64,000 nucleotides of DNA from MPNO01 sp965205995 (GCA_965205995.1 OZ242200.1:62001-126000); one strand, 5' to 3'; positions 25,405 to 34,198 are shown, counted from the stretch's first letter. Numbers and translations are program-made. Notes: a model not told the origin generated them from the letters alone.

Positions 25405-25755
25405 GGAACTCTCCTCGTCAAAGCACCTATCGCTGCGGATCAGCCCGCCTTTGTGGAGCGCAGCACCTGCTCGTCAAAGTAGCGCGTCGTCTTCACGCGG
25501 CAACATGGTTTTCGAGAAACCCACCCACGAGCGCGGCGAAGGCAGCGTCGAGCACGATATGAAGTTGGTCTTTCGATTTCGCGTGTTTGTTTGATCTGGG
25601 AGCCGGGGTAATCTGTTCGAACCGGCGCTTTCAGGGTAACGCAGGCTTCAACCCCGTTCCATGACGATCGCCGGTTCCGGATGATCTTGCCGCCCGCCGG
25701 TGCTAGGTTCGCCGGGTTCTCCTTGGGGGCCGTTCCCCGAACGGATCGCCACGCC
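25405..25755. other. Gap of 351 bp: gene scraps upstream of hicB
   Basis: No intact gene. On the minus strand, between a TGA near 25630 and a TGA near 25498, about 45 codons read KRRFEQITPAPRSNKHAKSK and end in LVGGFLENHVAA; this is protein-like but has no clear start. It is followed, with GTGA overlap, by the remnant at 25440-25496. The rest, up to the TPR pseudogene, shows nothing recognisable. Confidence 0.35.
25440..25496 (-). pseudogene. N-terminal stub of a small toxin-like (DUF4258-type) gene
   Basis: A GTG opens an 18-codon frame, VKTTRYFDEQVLRSTKAG, then stops. From memory, small DUF4258-type proteins begin with a similar (M)xTTRYFDEQVLRKRP. If so, this is the first 13 residues of such a gene whose remainder was replaced at the boundary with hicB. 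The assignment depends on a very short match. Confidence 0.3.
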
Positions 25756-26510
25756 ATGCGTCCTGCAGGCTCCGTATCCCGCTTCCTGCTCCTCGCCTGT
25801 CTGGCGCTGCCGCCGGCCGGCAGCGCTGCCGCCCAGTCCATCGACGAGGCGCGGGCGGCCCAGGCCGCGGGGCGGTTCGCCGATGCCGTCCGGATCGGCA
25901 AAGCGGTCGGGACCTCGGAAGGCTACGCGCTGGCGGCCAGGTCGCTGGCGATCCACGGCCATTTCTTCGCGGCGGAGGACGAGAAGGAGGCTCTGCTGGA
26001 AGAGGCCGCGGCGCTGGCGGGGAAGGCGGTCCAGGCCGACCCCGACAACCCGGAGGCCTATATGCAACTGGTCCACGCCATCGGTCGGCACGCGCGGACC
26101 ATCGGCTCCTTCGAAGCGGCGAACCGGGGCTATGCGGAGAAGATTCGCGAGGCGGCCGGGAACGCGCTGCGGCTGGATCCCGAAATGGCGTCGGCCCATC
26201 TGGCCATGGGCGCGTGGCACGCCGAGCTGGTCGCTCTCGTGGGTTCGTTCCTCGCGCGCATCACCTACGGCGCCCGCGAAAAGGATGCGATCGCCCATTT
26301 CGAGAAGGCTCTGAAGCGAGATCCGGACGGCAAGGCCGTGTATCTGGAATATGCGCTGGGCTGTTGGCCCTGGACGAAAACGATTACCGCGACAAGGCGC
26401 GCAGGCTCCTCGCTCGTGCCGTCGAGATACCTGCGAAGGACGCCTATGAGCGGATTCTTCACCGGCGGGCGGTAGAGCGTCTTGCGGCGCTGGACCCGTC
26501 CGGCGGATGA
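25756..26510 (+). pseudogene. Secreted tetratricopeptide-repeat protein, frameshifted
   Basis: The ATG at 25756 starts a signal peptide (MRPAGSVSRFLLLACLALPP, cleavage near AAA-QSI) followed by TPR-like helices (AVQADPDNPEAYMQLVHAIG, ALRLDPEMASAHLAMG, FEKALKRDPDGKAVYLEYAL). Near 26363 the frame is lost and the -1 frame continues with LLALDENDYRDKARRLLARA to a stop at 26508-26510. One missing base explains it. Without the shift the product would be about 250 residues, a periplasmic protein likely acting in protein-protein contacts. Confidence 0.8.
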
Positions 26511-26575
26511 CACCCTTGCCGCCCCGCCTGGATTCGGCAATCGTAGGGTGCATCAGGGAAGATCGGGAGCTACCG

Positions 26576-27529
26576 ATGAACGAGAAAGTCATCTACCTCA
26601 ACGGTGCGTTCGTGCCCGAGAGCGAAGCCAAGGTCTCGGTCCTCGACTGGGGGTTTTCCGGCGGCGACGGCGTCTACGAGGTCGCCCGCACGTTTGACGG
26701 GAAGCTGTTCCGGCTGGAGACCCATCTTGCGCGGCTTTCCCGCTCGCTCGCCTACACAAGGATCGATTGCGGGCTGAGCATGGGGGAGATCGAGGCGATC
26801 GCGCGGGAAACGGTCGAGCGCAATTTGCCCTTGCTCGAAGAGGGCAGCGACTACGCGCTGTGGCACGTGATCAGCCGGGGCGACAGGCGCCTCGGCGATG
26901 CCGCGCCGGCGACGGTGACTCTGTACTGCCTCGAAGTCGGGTTCGCCGGTTTTGCGCACGCCTATCTCAATGGCCTCAAGCTGGTGACCCCGGGCGTGCG
27001 GCGGACCCCGCCGCAATGCGCCGATCCCAAGGCCAAGCTCACCAACCGGATGAACCAGCTGCAGGCCAAGTTCGAGGCCCAGCAATCGGACCCCGAAGCG
27101 CTTCCCCTGATGCTCGACATCGACGGCAATATCGCGGAATCGAACACCGCCAATTTCTTCTTCGTCGCCGACGGCAAGCTCTGCACGCCGAAGGCGCGCA
27201 ACGTGCTCGGCGGCATCACCCGGAAAACGGTGATCGAGCTCGCCCACGAGATCGGCATCGAGGTGGTCGAGGACGCGTTCGTGCCCTATGACGTCTATAC
27301 CGCCGACGAGGCGTTCCTGTCGGGGACCAGCGGCACGATGCTGCCCGCGAAAAGCCTGAACGGATCGGCCATCGGCGACGGCACGACGCCGGGTCCGGTG
27401 ACGATGCGGCTGATCCACGCCTGGAACGAGCTGGTCGGGATGGACTTCGTCGCGCAGGCGCTCGGCCATCTCGGCGACAACGAGCGCGGGCCGGCACTCG
27501 CCGAGTGGGAAAGGCGGCTCGCGGCATGA
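26576..27529 (+). CDS. Class IV aminotransferase (branched-chain/D-amino-acid type)
   Basis: 317 residues from the ATG at 26576 behind GGGAG. The start MNEKVIYLNGAFVPESEAKVS and SVLDWGFSGGDGVYEVARTF are class IV signatures. The PLP lysine lies in the KAKLTNRMN segment and IAESNTANFFFV binds the cofactor phosphate side. Substrates may be branched-chain or D-amino acids, or aminodeoxychorismate-like compounds; the sequence does not decide. It is followed by a coupled cupin gene (ATGA at 27526-27529). Confidence 0.9.
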   Translation: MNEKVIYLNGAFVPESEAKVSVLDWGFSGGDGVYEVARTFDGKLFRLETHLARLSRSLAYTRIDCGLSMGEIEAIARETVERNLPLLEEGSDYALWHVISRGDRRLGDAAPATVTLYCLEVGFAGFAHAYLNGLKLVTPGVRRTPPQCADPKAKLTNRMNQLQAKFEAQQSDPEALPLMLDIDGNIAESNTANFFFVADGKLCTPKARNVLGGITRKTVIELAHEIGIEVVEDAFVPYDVYTADEAFLSGTSGTMLPAKSLNGSAIGDGTTPGPVTMRLIHAWNELVGMDFVAQALGHLGDNERGPALAEWERRLAA

Positions 27530-27543
27530 GCGGGGAGGGGGCG

Positions 27544-27960
27544 ATGTCCGAAGCGTTCAAGCTGGCCGAGGCGCTGAGCGCGCTCGCCATCCACGAATGC
27601 GACGAGGCGGCGTTCAAGCCCGTCGGGCTCTGGGACTCCTTCGACTATCGCGACCTCGGCATGGCCGAGGCGACCGGCGGCAAGGTGGGCGCCATCCACC
27701 TGCGCGCCAAGGGACCGTGCGCGCGCGATCTCGGCTTTCACCGCCACGACCTCGCCTTCCAGATGGTCTACATCCTCAAGGGCTGGGTGACCTATCGGTG
27801 GCAGGGGCACGCGGAGCCGATCACCGCGCATGCAGGCGCCTCGGTCTATTCGCCGCCCGGCGAGGTCCACAACGTGATCGATTACAGCGAAGACATGGAA
27901 GTGATCGAAATCACGATGCCGGCGGATTATCCGACCGTCGAAATCGAGGTGGCGGACTGA
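27544..27960 (+). CDS. Single-domain cupin protein
   Basis: 138 residues if it begins at the ATG at 27544, which has a strong GGGGAGGGGG ribosome site; the ATG at 27526 overlapping the aminotransferase stop would add six residues. Cupin motif 1 is GFHRHDLAFQMVYILKGWV and motif 2 is GASVYSPPGEVHNVIDYSED, with all metal-binding His/Glu positions filled. Probably a small metal-dependent isomerase or dioxygenase, or a sensor, in the same operon as the aminotransferase. Confidence 0.8.
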   Translation: MSEAFKLAEALSALAIHECDEAAFKPVGLWDSFDYRDLGMAEATGGKVGAIHLRAKGPCARDLGFHRHDLAFQMVYILKGWVTYRWQGHAEPITAHAGASVYSPPGEVHNVIDYSEDMEVIEITMPADYPTVEIEVAD

Positions 27961-29108
27961 CCGGCATCCGGCCCCGGCGCAGGCTGATCGGCGCGCTCGC
28001 CGCCGGTTTCCTCCTTGGCGCGGTTCTCCCGGGCTCTGCCCAAGCGGCCGAACCGCGCGATTACCGCTCGGAAAAGCATGCCTTCCGCCTGGTGCCGGTC
28101 GGCGGGCCGCTCGATCAGGCATGGGGCATGGCCTTCCTCCCCGACGGGCGCATCCTGGTCACCGAGAAGGACGGCAATCTCCGCATCCTCGACCGCGACG
28201 GGCGGCCGTCGAAGCCGCTTCCCGGTCTTCCCCGGATCGAATCCCGGGGCCAGGGCGGGCTGCTGGATATCGCCCTCGACCCCGCCTTTGCGACCAACCG
28301 GCGGCTCTATCTGAGCCATGCCTGGAGGGTTCCGGGCGGCAGGATGACGGCGGTCAGCACCGCCCGGTTGTCGTCGGGAGACCGGGTTCGCGAGTTCAAG
28401 GTCATCTTCACCGGACGGCCGGGGAGCGGCGCGGGCCGGCATTTCGGCTCCCGCCTGCGCTTCGGCCCCGACGGCAAGCTCTACGCCACCATCGGCGACC
28501 GCGGCCACCGGCCGAACGCGCAGGATCTCGGCACCCATGCCGGGGCGATCCTGAGGCTAAACCGCGACGGCAGCGCGCCCGCCGACAACCCCTTCGTCGG
28601 CCGGCCGGGCGCGCTGCCGGAGATCTGGTCCTACGGCCATCGCAACCCGCAGGGTCTGGCTTTCGATCCGGCGACCGGCCGGCTGTGGTCGCAGGAGCAC
28701 GGGCCGCTCGGCGGGGACGAGGTCAATCTGGTCGAGCGCGGGCGGAACTACGGCTGGCCGGTGATCACCTATGGCCGCAACTATAGCGGCACCAGGATCA
28801 CAGACGAGACCGCGCGCCCCGGCATGGAGCGGCCCAGGACCTATTGGGTGCCCTCCATCGCCCCGTCCGGCCTGACGGTCTATCGCGGCGACAAGTTTCC
28901 CCGCTGGAACGGCAATCTTTTCGTCGGCGCGCTCAGAGCCCAGCTCCTCGTCCGGCTCGAGCTCGACGGCGAAAACGTGGTCCACGAGGAGCGCCTGCTC
29001 ACCGATTTCGGCAACCGGATCCGCGATGTCCGCACCGGTCCGGACGGGCTGATCTATTTGCTGCTCGACGAGAACGACGCCGCCGTCTGGCGGCTGGAGC
29101 CGCGCTAG
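27957..29108 (+). CDS. Secreted PQQ-dependent sugar dehydrogenase-like beta-propeller protein
   Basis: About 383 residues. After a signal peptide (RRRLIGALAAGFLLGAVLPG, ending SAQAA) come propeller blades typical of soluble glucose/sorbosone dehydrogenase-like proteins: GMAFLPDGRILVTEKDGNLR, QGGLLDIALDP, RLRFGPDGKLYATIGDRG, YGHRNPQGLAFDP and SQEHGPLGGDEVNLVERGRN. No ATG, GTG or TTG precedes the signal peptide in frame; the best start is the CTG at 27957, overlapping the cupin stop (CTGA). Likely a periplasmic aldose oxidase. Confidence 0.85.
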   Translation: MTGIRPRRRLIGALAAGFLLGAVLPGSAQAAEPRDYRSEKHAFRLVPVGGPLDQAWGMAFLPDGRILVTEKDGNLRILDRDGRPSKPLPGLPRIESRGQGGLLDIALDPAFATNRRLYLSHAWRVPGGRMTAVSTARLSSGDRVREFKVIFTGRPGSGAGRHFGSRLRFGPDGKLYATIGDRGHRPNAQDLGTHAGAILRLNRDGSAPADNPFVGRPGALPEIWSYGHRNPQGLAFDPATGRLWSQEHGPLGGDEVNLVERGRNYGWPVITYGRNYSGTRITDETARPGMERPRTYWVPSIAPSGLTVYRGDKFPRWNGNLFVGALRAQLLVRLELDGENVVHEERLLTDFGNRIRDVRTGPDGLIYLLLDENDAAVWRLEPR

Positions 29109-29203
29109 GGACGGCTTGCCCGGCGCGGAATTTGCGGCCATTCTCGGATCCTGCCGGGGCGGGCGAAGACGCGCCCGCCGCGAGTCCGCTGGAGGGAACG
29201 GTC

Positions 29204-30037
29204 ATGGCCTACAACACCATCGGGGTGACGCCGGTGACGCCGAATATCGGCGGCCTGGTCGAGGGAATCGACCTGACCCGGCCGCTGGACGCGCCGGTCG
29301 TCGAGGACCTCCACGACGCGCTGATGGAGCATCAGGTCCTGTTCTTCCGTGACCAGGAGCTGACCCACGAGACCCAGAAGGCGCTCGGCGAGCATTTCGG
29401 CAGGCTCCATATCAGCGTCGGCGGCGACGCCACCAACTCCAAGCAGCTCCAGGACTACCCCGAGGTCCGGGCGCTCCATTTCGACCAAAACTCCAAATCG
29501 GTGTCCGGCAACGAGATGTGGCACACCGACCAGTCGTGCATGGAAACCCCGCCGATGGGCACGATCCTCTATATCCACACCGTGCCCCCGGCGGGCGGCG
29601 GCGATACCATGTTCGCCAGCATGTACGCGGCCTATGACGCGCTTTCGCCCGCCATGAAGCGCTATCTCGAAGGCATGACGGCGCTGCATGACGGCGCCGG
29701 CGCGTTCGCCCGGACGGTGACCAACAACCTGCCGATCGCCGAACAGCCGATGGTCGCCCGGCACCCGGTGACCGGGCGGCGGCTGCTCTACGTCAACCCG
29801 ACCTTCACGACCCGCATCTGCGGCGTGTCGCGCGAGGAGAGCGATTCGGTCCTCGGCTATCTCTACCGTCACTGCGAGCACCCCAACTTCCAGGTGCGGT
29901 TCCGCTGGTCGCCGCACTCGATCGCGTTCTGGGACAACCGCTGCACGCATCACTACGCGGTCTGGGACTACTATCCCCATACCCGGTCCGGCTACCGCAT
30001 CCAGATCAAGGGCGAGGACCGGGTGATTCCCGGCTGA
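29204..30037 (+). CDS. TauD/TfdA-family 2-oxoglutarate/Fe(II) dioxygenase
   Basis: 277 residues, normal for TauD. The iron ligands are HTD in MWHTDQSCM (near residue 109) and the distal histidine of NRCTHHYAVWDYYPHTRSGY, with the 2-oxoglutarate-binding arginine in GYRIQIKGEDR. Start ATG 29204 follows GGAGGG. These enzymes hydroxylate sulfonates, phenoxyacetates and other small acids. Last gene of the aminotransferase-cupin-dehydrogenase group, after a 95-bp gap; converges with two SDR genes. Confidence 0.9.
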   Translation: MAYNTIGVTPVTPNIGGLVEGIDLTRPLDAPVVEDLHDALMEHQVLFFRDQELTHETQKALGEHFGRLHISVGGDATNSKQLQDYPEVRALHFDQNSKSVSGNEMWHTDQSCMETPPMGTILYIHTVPPAGGGDTMFASMYAAYDALSPAMKRYLEGMTALHDGAGAFARTVTNNLPIAEQPMVARHPVTGRRLLYVNPTFTTRICGVSREESDSVLGYLYRHCEHPNFQVRFRWSPHSIAFWDNRCTHHYAVWDYYPHTRSGYRIQIKGEDRVIPG

Positions 30038-30044
30038 GGCCCCG

Positions 30045-30782
30045 TCACCAGGTGAGCTGGCCGCCGTTCGGGTGGATGATCTGCCCGGTGATGTAGGACG
30101 ACCGCTCGCTCAGCAGGAAATCGACCACCGCGGCGACCTCTTCCGGCCGGCCCAGCCGGCCGATCGGGAGACTCTCGGCGAGCCTGCCTCGGGCCTGCTC
30201 GTATTCCTCCTCCGTCCGGCCGGAGCGCAGGATCGGGGTGTCGATCGGCCCCGGGCCGAGCGCGTTGATGCGGATCCCATCCGGCGCGAATTCCTGCGCG
30301 ATCGACTTGGTGAGCGAATGGATCGCCGCCTTGGCCGCGCAATAGGCGGCGCCGCCCGGGACCGCCATCACCGCGTAGTCGGACGACATGGTGACGATGG
30401 CCCCGCCCGCACCCTCGTCCCGCATGCGGCGCAGCGTCGCCTGGCAGCAGAGGAAGGTGCCCTTGACATGGACGCCGATCATCCGGTCCCAGTCTTTCTC
30501 GGCGACGGTCTCGGCGGTGCCCCTGATATGGATGCCCGCGGCGAAGAAGGCCGCGTCGATCGGACCTTCGACCGCCGCCACCATGTTCTCGACCGATTGG
30601 CGGTCCGCCACGTCGACCGCGACCGCCCTCGCGCTGCCGCCCCCGGCTTCGATTTCATCGACGGTCTCGGCCAGCCCGTCCGCGTTGCGGTCGGCGGCGT
30701 ACACGGTCATGCGGCCGGCGAGGCGCCTCGCGGCCGCGCGGGCGATGCCGCTCGCCGCGCCGGTTATCAGAACATTTGCCAT
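30045..30782 (-). CDS. Short-chain dehydrogenase/reductase
   Basis: 245 residues. The cofactor motif reads TGAASGIARA (the third glycine of TGxxxGxG is Ala). The catalytic Ser is in VTMSSDYAVM, and the YxxxK pair is AAYCAAKAAIHSL. The end ITGQIIHPNGGQLTW is typical of classical SDRs. Second gene of an SDR pair, ten bases after the first. Substrate unknown. Confidence 0.9.
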   Translation of the reverse strand: MANVLITGAASGIARAAARRLAGRMTVYAADRNADGLAETVDEIEAGGGSARAVAVDVADRQSVENMVAAVEGPIDAAFFAAGIHIRGTAETVAEKDWDRMIGVHVKGTFLCCQATLRRMRDEGAGGAIVTMSSDYAVMAVPGGAAYCAAKAAIHSLTKSIAQEFAPDGIRINALGPGPIDTPILRSGRTEEEYEQARGRLAESLPIGRLGRPEEVAAVVDFLLSERSSYITGQIIHPNGGQLTW

Positions 30783-30792
30783 CGTCCGGCCC

Positions 30793-31527
30793 CTAGATCA
30801 TCAACCGGCCGCCATTGACGCGGATGTCCTGGCCGGTGATGAAGCTCGCATCGTCTTCCAACAGGAACAGCGCCGCCTCCGCCATGTCCTCGGGCGCGCC
30901 GATGCGGCCCATCGGGTTCGCCGCCGCCGCAGCGTCGAGATCGGCCTGACTTCTGTGGCCGCGCGGCTGCGGCGTGTCGGTGACGCCCGGCGAGATCGCG
31001 TTGACCCGGACGCCGTCGCGCGCGGTCTCCAGCGCCATCGCCCGGGCGAGGCCGAGCACCCCGCCCTTGGTCGCCGCGTAATGCGCGCCGCCGGCGGCGC
31101 CGCTGCGCGCGATCGAGGACGAGAACATGACGATCGCGCCCTTTCCCTGGCGGCGCATCTGCGGCAGCACCGCCTGGCTGGCGAGCAGCGTGCCCTTGAG
31201 GTTGATGTCAAGATGGGCGTCCCAGGCCTCGTCGTCGAGTTCGAGAAACGGGACCGGCCTGTAGACCGCCGCGCAGGCGGCAAGCCCGACGATCGGCGCG
31301 CCGGCCTCCACGATGCCGGCGACCGCATTGTCCATCGCCGCCCTGTCGCGCACGTCGATGCGGTGGAACGACAATCCGGGCCGGTTCATCCCGGCAAGCG
31401 CGCCCTCGTTCACATCCCAGGCCGAAACGGCGTAGCCGGCGGCGAGCGCGCGGCGGACGATCGCATTGCCGATGCCGCTGCCGCCGCCGGTCACGACAAT
31501 GGTCGGTTGTCCGCTATCCGCCGCCAT
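30793..31527 (-). CDS. Short-chain dehydrogenase/reductase
   Basis: 244 residues from the ATG at 31525-31527. The NAD(P) motif TGGGSGIG is canonical, the catalytic serine is in VMFSSSIARSG and YAATK carries the Tyr/Lys pair. The C-terminus ITGQDIRVNGGRLMI matches its neighbour, suggesting the two SDR genes are related by duplication or act in sequence. It is the first gene of the pair; upstream lies a 361-bp non-coding stretch and tRNA-Pro. Confidence 0.9.
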   Translation of the reverse strand: MAADSGQPTIVVTGGGSGIGNAIVRRALAAGYAVSAWDVNEGALAGMNRPGLSFHRIDVRDRAAMDNAVAGIVEAGAPIVGLAACAAVYRPVPFLELDDEAWDAHLDINLKGTLLASQAVLPQMRRQGKGAIVMFSSSIARSGAAGGAHYAATKGGVLGLARAMALETARDGVRVNAISPGVTDTPQPRGHRSQADLDAAAAANPMGRIGAPEDMAEAALFLLEDDASFITGQDIRVNGGRLMI

Positions 31528-31888
31528 GGGGGCTCCCCTTTCGACGACGCAGCCTACGCGAGCGGCGATGCGCCGGGCAAGCGGGCGGGGACCGCCAGGG
31601 CGCCGACCGGATCGGCCGCGCCGAGCTCGACAACCGGCGCCAGGGCCGCACCGCGTACTCGGTTGGCTTTGCCCGGCCGCCCTGCCAGGCCACGGGGCGG
31701 ATATGCCAGCAGAGCCCGGAATTTCGCTTCGGCTCGCGACGGCCTCGGCCAACTGCCACTTGTTCCAGCGCCTCAGGCGAGCGCACACCCCCGCGCCTCT
31801 CGGGGGCGGATTCGGGCTGAAACTGTGCGGTCGCACAGTTATCTGGGCGATCCGGGAGGGCCGTTTTACGCTAAGCCCTTGAAAACGC
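31528..31888. other. Gap of 361 bp between the SDR pair and tRNA-Pro
   Basis: No convincing gene: open frames here are arginine- and proline-rich and lack family features. The only structure found is the perfect palindrome at 31821-31840. The SDR promoter should lie here, but I could not pick one with confidence. Confidence 0.5.
31821..31840 (-). terminator. Hairpin AACTGTGCG-GT-CGCACAGTT downstream of tRNA-Pro
   Basis: Perfect 9-bp arms with a two-base centre. Read on the minus strand it lies about 49 bases past the tRNA 3' end and is followed by a short TTT, so it could end the tRNA transcript. As a 20-bp palindrome upstream of the SDR genes it could equally be an operator. Confidence 0.4.
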
Positions 31889-31965
31889 TGGTCGGAGTGA
31901 GTGGATTCGAACCACCGGCCCCTGCCTCCCGAAGACAGTGCTCTACCAGGCTGAGCTACACTCCG
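31889..31965 (-). tRNA. tRNA-Pro (anticodon CGG)
   Basis: 77 nt with a complete cloverleaf. The acceptor arms CGGAGTG and CACTCCG pair perfectly. The D arm is GCTC-AGCCTGGTA-GAGC. The anticodon stem CTGTC/GGCAG closes the loop TTCGGGA (anticodon at 31929-31931), and the T arm carries TTCGAAT. The 3' ACCA is encoded. It reads CCG proline codons, abundant in this GC-rich genome. Confidence 0.95.
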
Positions 31966-31982
31966 AATTCCAGCGGAAAGCC

Positions 31983-32011
31983 GTTATAAACTCTGCCGAT
32001 TCGGCCCGCAA
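31983..32011 (-). promoter_or_regulatory. Sigma-70-type promoter for tRNA-Pro
   Basis: On the minus strand TTGCGG (32006-32011) and TATAAC (31983-31988) are separated by exactly 17 bases. The expected transcription start falls about ten bases before the tRNA 5' end at 31965. Confidence 0.7.
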
Positions 32012-32031
32012 GGACCGCGCCGGGCAGGCGC

Positions 32032-33054
32032 TCAGTAAGCCCGTTCCACCGCGAACTCGACGCTTTCGGCGAGCGCGAGCCGGGCCTCGCTTTCGGGGAA
32101 ATCGGCCAGCGCAAGGCGCGCCTTCGCGGCGTAGCGGCGGGCGCGTTCGAGCGTGGCGTGCAGCGCTCCGCTGCGTTCCAGGAGCCCGATCGCCCGCTTG
32201 AGGTCGCCCTTTTTCTGGGCCTGGTCCTCCAGCGTCCGGCGCCAGAACGCCTTGCCGTCCTCGTCCGCGGCGCGGACCGCGTAGACGATCGGCAAGGTGA
32301 TCTTGCCCTCGCGGAAATCGTCGCCCACGGTCTTGCCGAGGGTGGCCTGATGGGCCGAGTAGTCGAGCACGTCGTCGACGAGCTGGAACGCCATGCCCAG
32401 ATTGTGGCCGAAACTCTTCAGCGCCTCGCGCTCGGCGTCCGGGCGGTCGGCCACGACGGCGCCGATCTCGGCTGCGGCGGCGAACAGTTTCGCGGTCTTC
32501 GCGCGAACCACGTCGAGATAGTCGTCTTCGCCGGTATCGATGTCGTTCGCGGTCATGAGATGCAGCACCTCGCCCTCGGCGATCACCGAGGACGCCTCCG
32601 ACAGGATGGCGAGGACCTCCAGCGAGGAATCGGCGACCATCAGCTCGAAGGAGCGCGAGAACAGGAAATCGCCGACGAGGACCGAGGCCTGGTTGCCCCA
32701 CACCGCGTTGGCGGTCGCCGCGCCGCGGCGCAAATCGCTCTCGTCGACCACGTCGTCATGGAGCAGCGTCGCAGTGTGGATGAGTTCGACGCAGGCGGCG
32801 AGGCCGATATGGCGCTCGCCCGCATAGCCGCACATCCGCGCCGCGGCGAGGGTGATCATCGGCCGCAGCCGTTTCCCCCCGGCTGCCACGATATGGCCCG
32901 CGAGCTGCGAGACCAGCAGCACCGGGCTCTGCATGCGGTCGACGATGGTGCGGTTGACCGCTTCCATGTCGGCCGCGGTCAGTGCCGTCACGCCCTCCAG
33001 GGTAGGGCGCTGGCGCGGCTTCGTCTCCCGCGCAAGCTCAACGACCACGCTCAC
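32032..33054 (-). CDS. ispB: Polyprenyl (octaprenyl/decaprenyl) diphosphate synthase
   Basis: 340 residues from a GTG (33052-33054). The first aspartate-rich motif is LLHDDVVDESDLRRG and the second is FQLVDDVLDYSA; KRLRPMITL is the substrate-binding start. The chain-elongating trans-prenyltransferase makes the ubiquinone side chain (usually C50 in alphaproteobacteria, which is inference here). It is divergent from the DUF2007 gene, a typical conserved neighbourhood. A good sigma-70-like promoter lies just upstream. Confidence 0.92.
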   Translation of the reverse strand: MSVVVELARETKPRQRPTLEGVTALTAADMEAVNRTIVDRMQSPVLLVSQLAGHIVAAGGKRLRPMITLAAARMCGYAGERHIGLAACVELIHTATLLHDDVVDESDLRRGAATANAVWGNQASVLVGDFLFSRSFELMVADSSLEVLAILSEASSVIAEGEVLHLMTANDIDTGEDDYLDVVRAKTAKLFAAAAEIGAVVADRPDAEREALKSFGHNLGMAFQLVDDVLDYSAHQATLGKTVGDDFREGKITLPIVYAVRAADEDGKAFWRRTLEDQAQKKGDLKRAIGLLERSGALHATLERARRYAAKARLALADFPESEARLALAESVEFAVERAY

Positions 33055-33096
33055 CGGCTTTGTCCGTTCCGAGAAATAGTGTTAGACAGCTTGCCG

Positions 33097-33124
33097 AACA
33101 TAGTCCGAGGCCGGTCTGGGTCAA
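33097..33124 (-). promoter_or_regulatory. Sigma-70-type promoter for the polyprenyl synthase gene
   Basis: On the minus strand TTGACC (33119-33124) and TATGTT (33097-33102) are 16 bases apart, giving a leader of about 35 bases before the GTG start. Confidence 0.55.
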
Positions 33125-33165
33125 GACACCGATCCGGCATAGGACAATCTTTCCCGGCGGGGTCG

Positions 33166-33390
33166 ATGCAGGAGCTGGTGCGCAGCAACGAGTTGGTCTT
33201 TCTTTCCTGGCTCGACGCGCTGCTGCGGGCCGAGGGGATCGCGCCGATTCTGCTCGATACCCATACCAGCGTCCTCGAAGGGTCGACCCTGGCGATTCCC
33301 CGCCGGATCATGATCGAGGACGACGACTTCGCGCGCGCCCGGCGGCTGGTCACCGACGCCGGCGAGGGTGACCGGTTGAGCCCCGGCTGA
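33166..33390 (+). CDS. DUF2007 domain protein (putative signal-transducing protein)
   Basis: 74 residues. VRSNELVFLSWLDALLRAEGI and the end IEDDDFARARRLV match the small ferredoxin-like DUF2007 family. It lies between the divergent polyprenyl synthase gene and the TrmN6-like gene (four bases downstream). Biochemical role is unknown in the family. Confidence 0.85.
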   Translation: MQELVRSNELVFLSWLDALLRAEGIAPILLDTHTSVLEGSTLAIPRRIMIEDDDFARARRLVTDAGEGDRLSPG

Positions 33391-33394
33391 ACAG

Positions 33395-34150
33395 GTGAGC
33401 AGCGGCGAACGCTCCAACCGGCTGACCGAGGATCGCCTGCTGGGGGGACGGGTGATCGTCCGCCAGCCCAAGCACGGCTTCCGGGTGGCCATCGACAGCG
33501 TGCTGCTCGCCGCCGCGGTGCCGGCCCAGGACGGCGAGCGGATACTCGAACCCGGTGCCGGAATCGGCGGGGCGGCGCTGATGCTGGCCGCGCGGGTTCC
33601 CGGCTGCCGCGTCGCCGGGTTCGAGGCCCAGCGGAGCCTGGTGAGCATCGCGGGCGAGAACATCCGCCTCAACGGGATGAGCGAGCGGGTGGAAATCGCG
33701 GTCGGCGATCTGGCCAGCCCGCCATCGCGCCTCGCGCTCGGCGCCTTCGACCATGTGATGATGAACCCGCCCTTCCAGCCGGCGGACCGGATCCGCACGC
33801 CCGCCGACGCAAGCCGCGCCGCGTCCCATGTCGAGGGAGGTTCCGGGCTCGATGACTGGATCGCCTTCGGGGTCAGCATGTTGCGCGGCCTGGGGACGCT
33901 GACCCTGGTCCATCGCGCCGACCGGCTCGCCGACGTGCTCGCGGCGCTCGACGGCCGGGCGGGCGGTGTCGTGGTGTTCCCGCTCTGGCCCAGGAGCGAC
34001 GGCAGCGCGGCCAAGCGGATCATCGTCCGGGCCCGGCGCGGCACGGCTGCGCCGCTTCGCCTGGCCCAGGGCCTTGTCCTGCACCAGGACGATGGCGGAT
34101 TCACCCCGGAGGCCGACCGGATCCTGCACGGCGGAAGCCTCGATCCGTGA
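33395..34150 (+). CDS. tRNA1(Val) (adenine-37-N6)-methyltransferase-like protein
   Basis: 251 residues from a GTG four bases after the previous stop. The SAM site is ILEPGAGIGGAALMLA, the acidic strand is CRVAGFEAQ, and the catalytic NPPF is in VMMNPPFQPADR, the pattern of N6-adenine methyltransferases acting on nucleic acid. The N-terminal DRLLGGRVIVRQPKHGFRVAIDSVLLA is typical of the TrmN6 (YfiC) group. Part of a core-gene cluster with DUF2007 and the S49 peptidase. Confidence 0.87.
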   Translation: MSSGERSNRLTEDRLLGGRVIVRQPKHGFRVAIDSVLLAAAVPAQDGERILEPGAGIGGAALMLAARVPGCRVAGFEAQRSLVSIAGENIRLNGMSERVEIAVGDLASPPSRLALGAFDHVMMNPPFQPADRIRTPADASRAASHVEGGSGLDDWIAFGVSMLRGLGTLTLVHRADRLADVLAALDGRAGGVVVFPLWPRSDGSAAKRIIVRARRGTAAPLRLAQGLVLHQDDGGFTPEADRILHGGSLDP

Positions 34151-34198
34151 CCGGGCGGTTGCTTGGCGAACGCCGCGTTCGCCTCTATCTATAGCTCC

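Noticed and set aside
31528..31820. Extended N-terminus for the SDR at 30793-31527
   Set aside because: The upstream open frame is low-complexity and precedes the canonical Rossmann start; ATG 31525-31527 gives the normal length.
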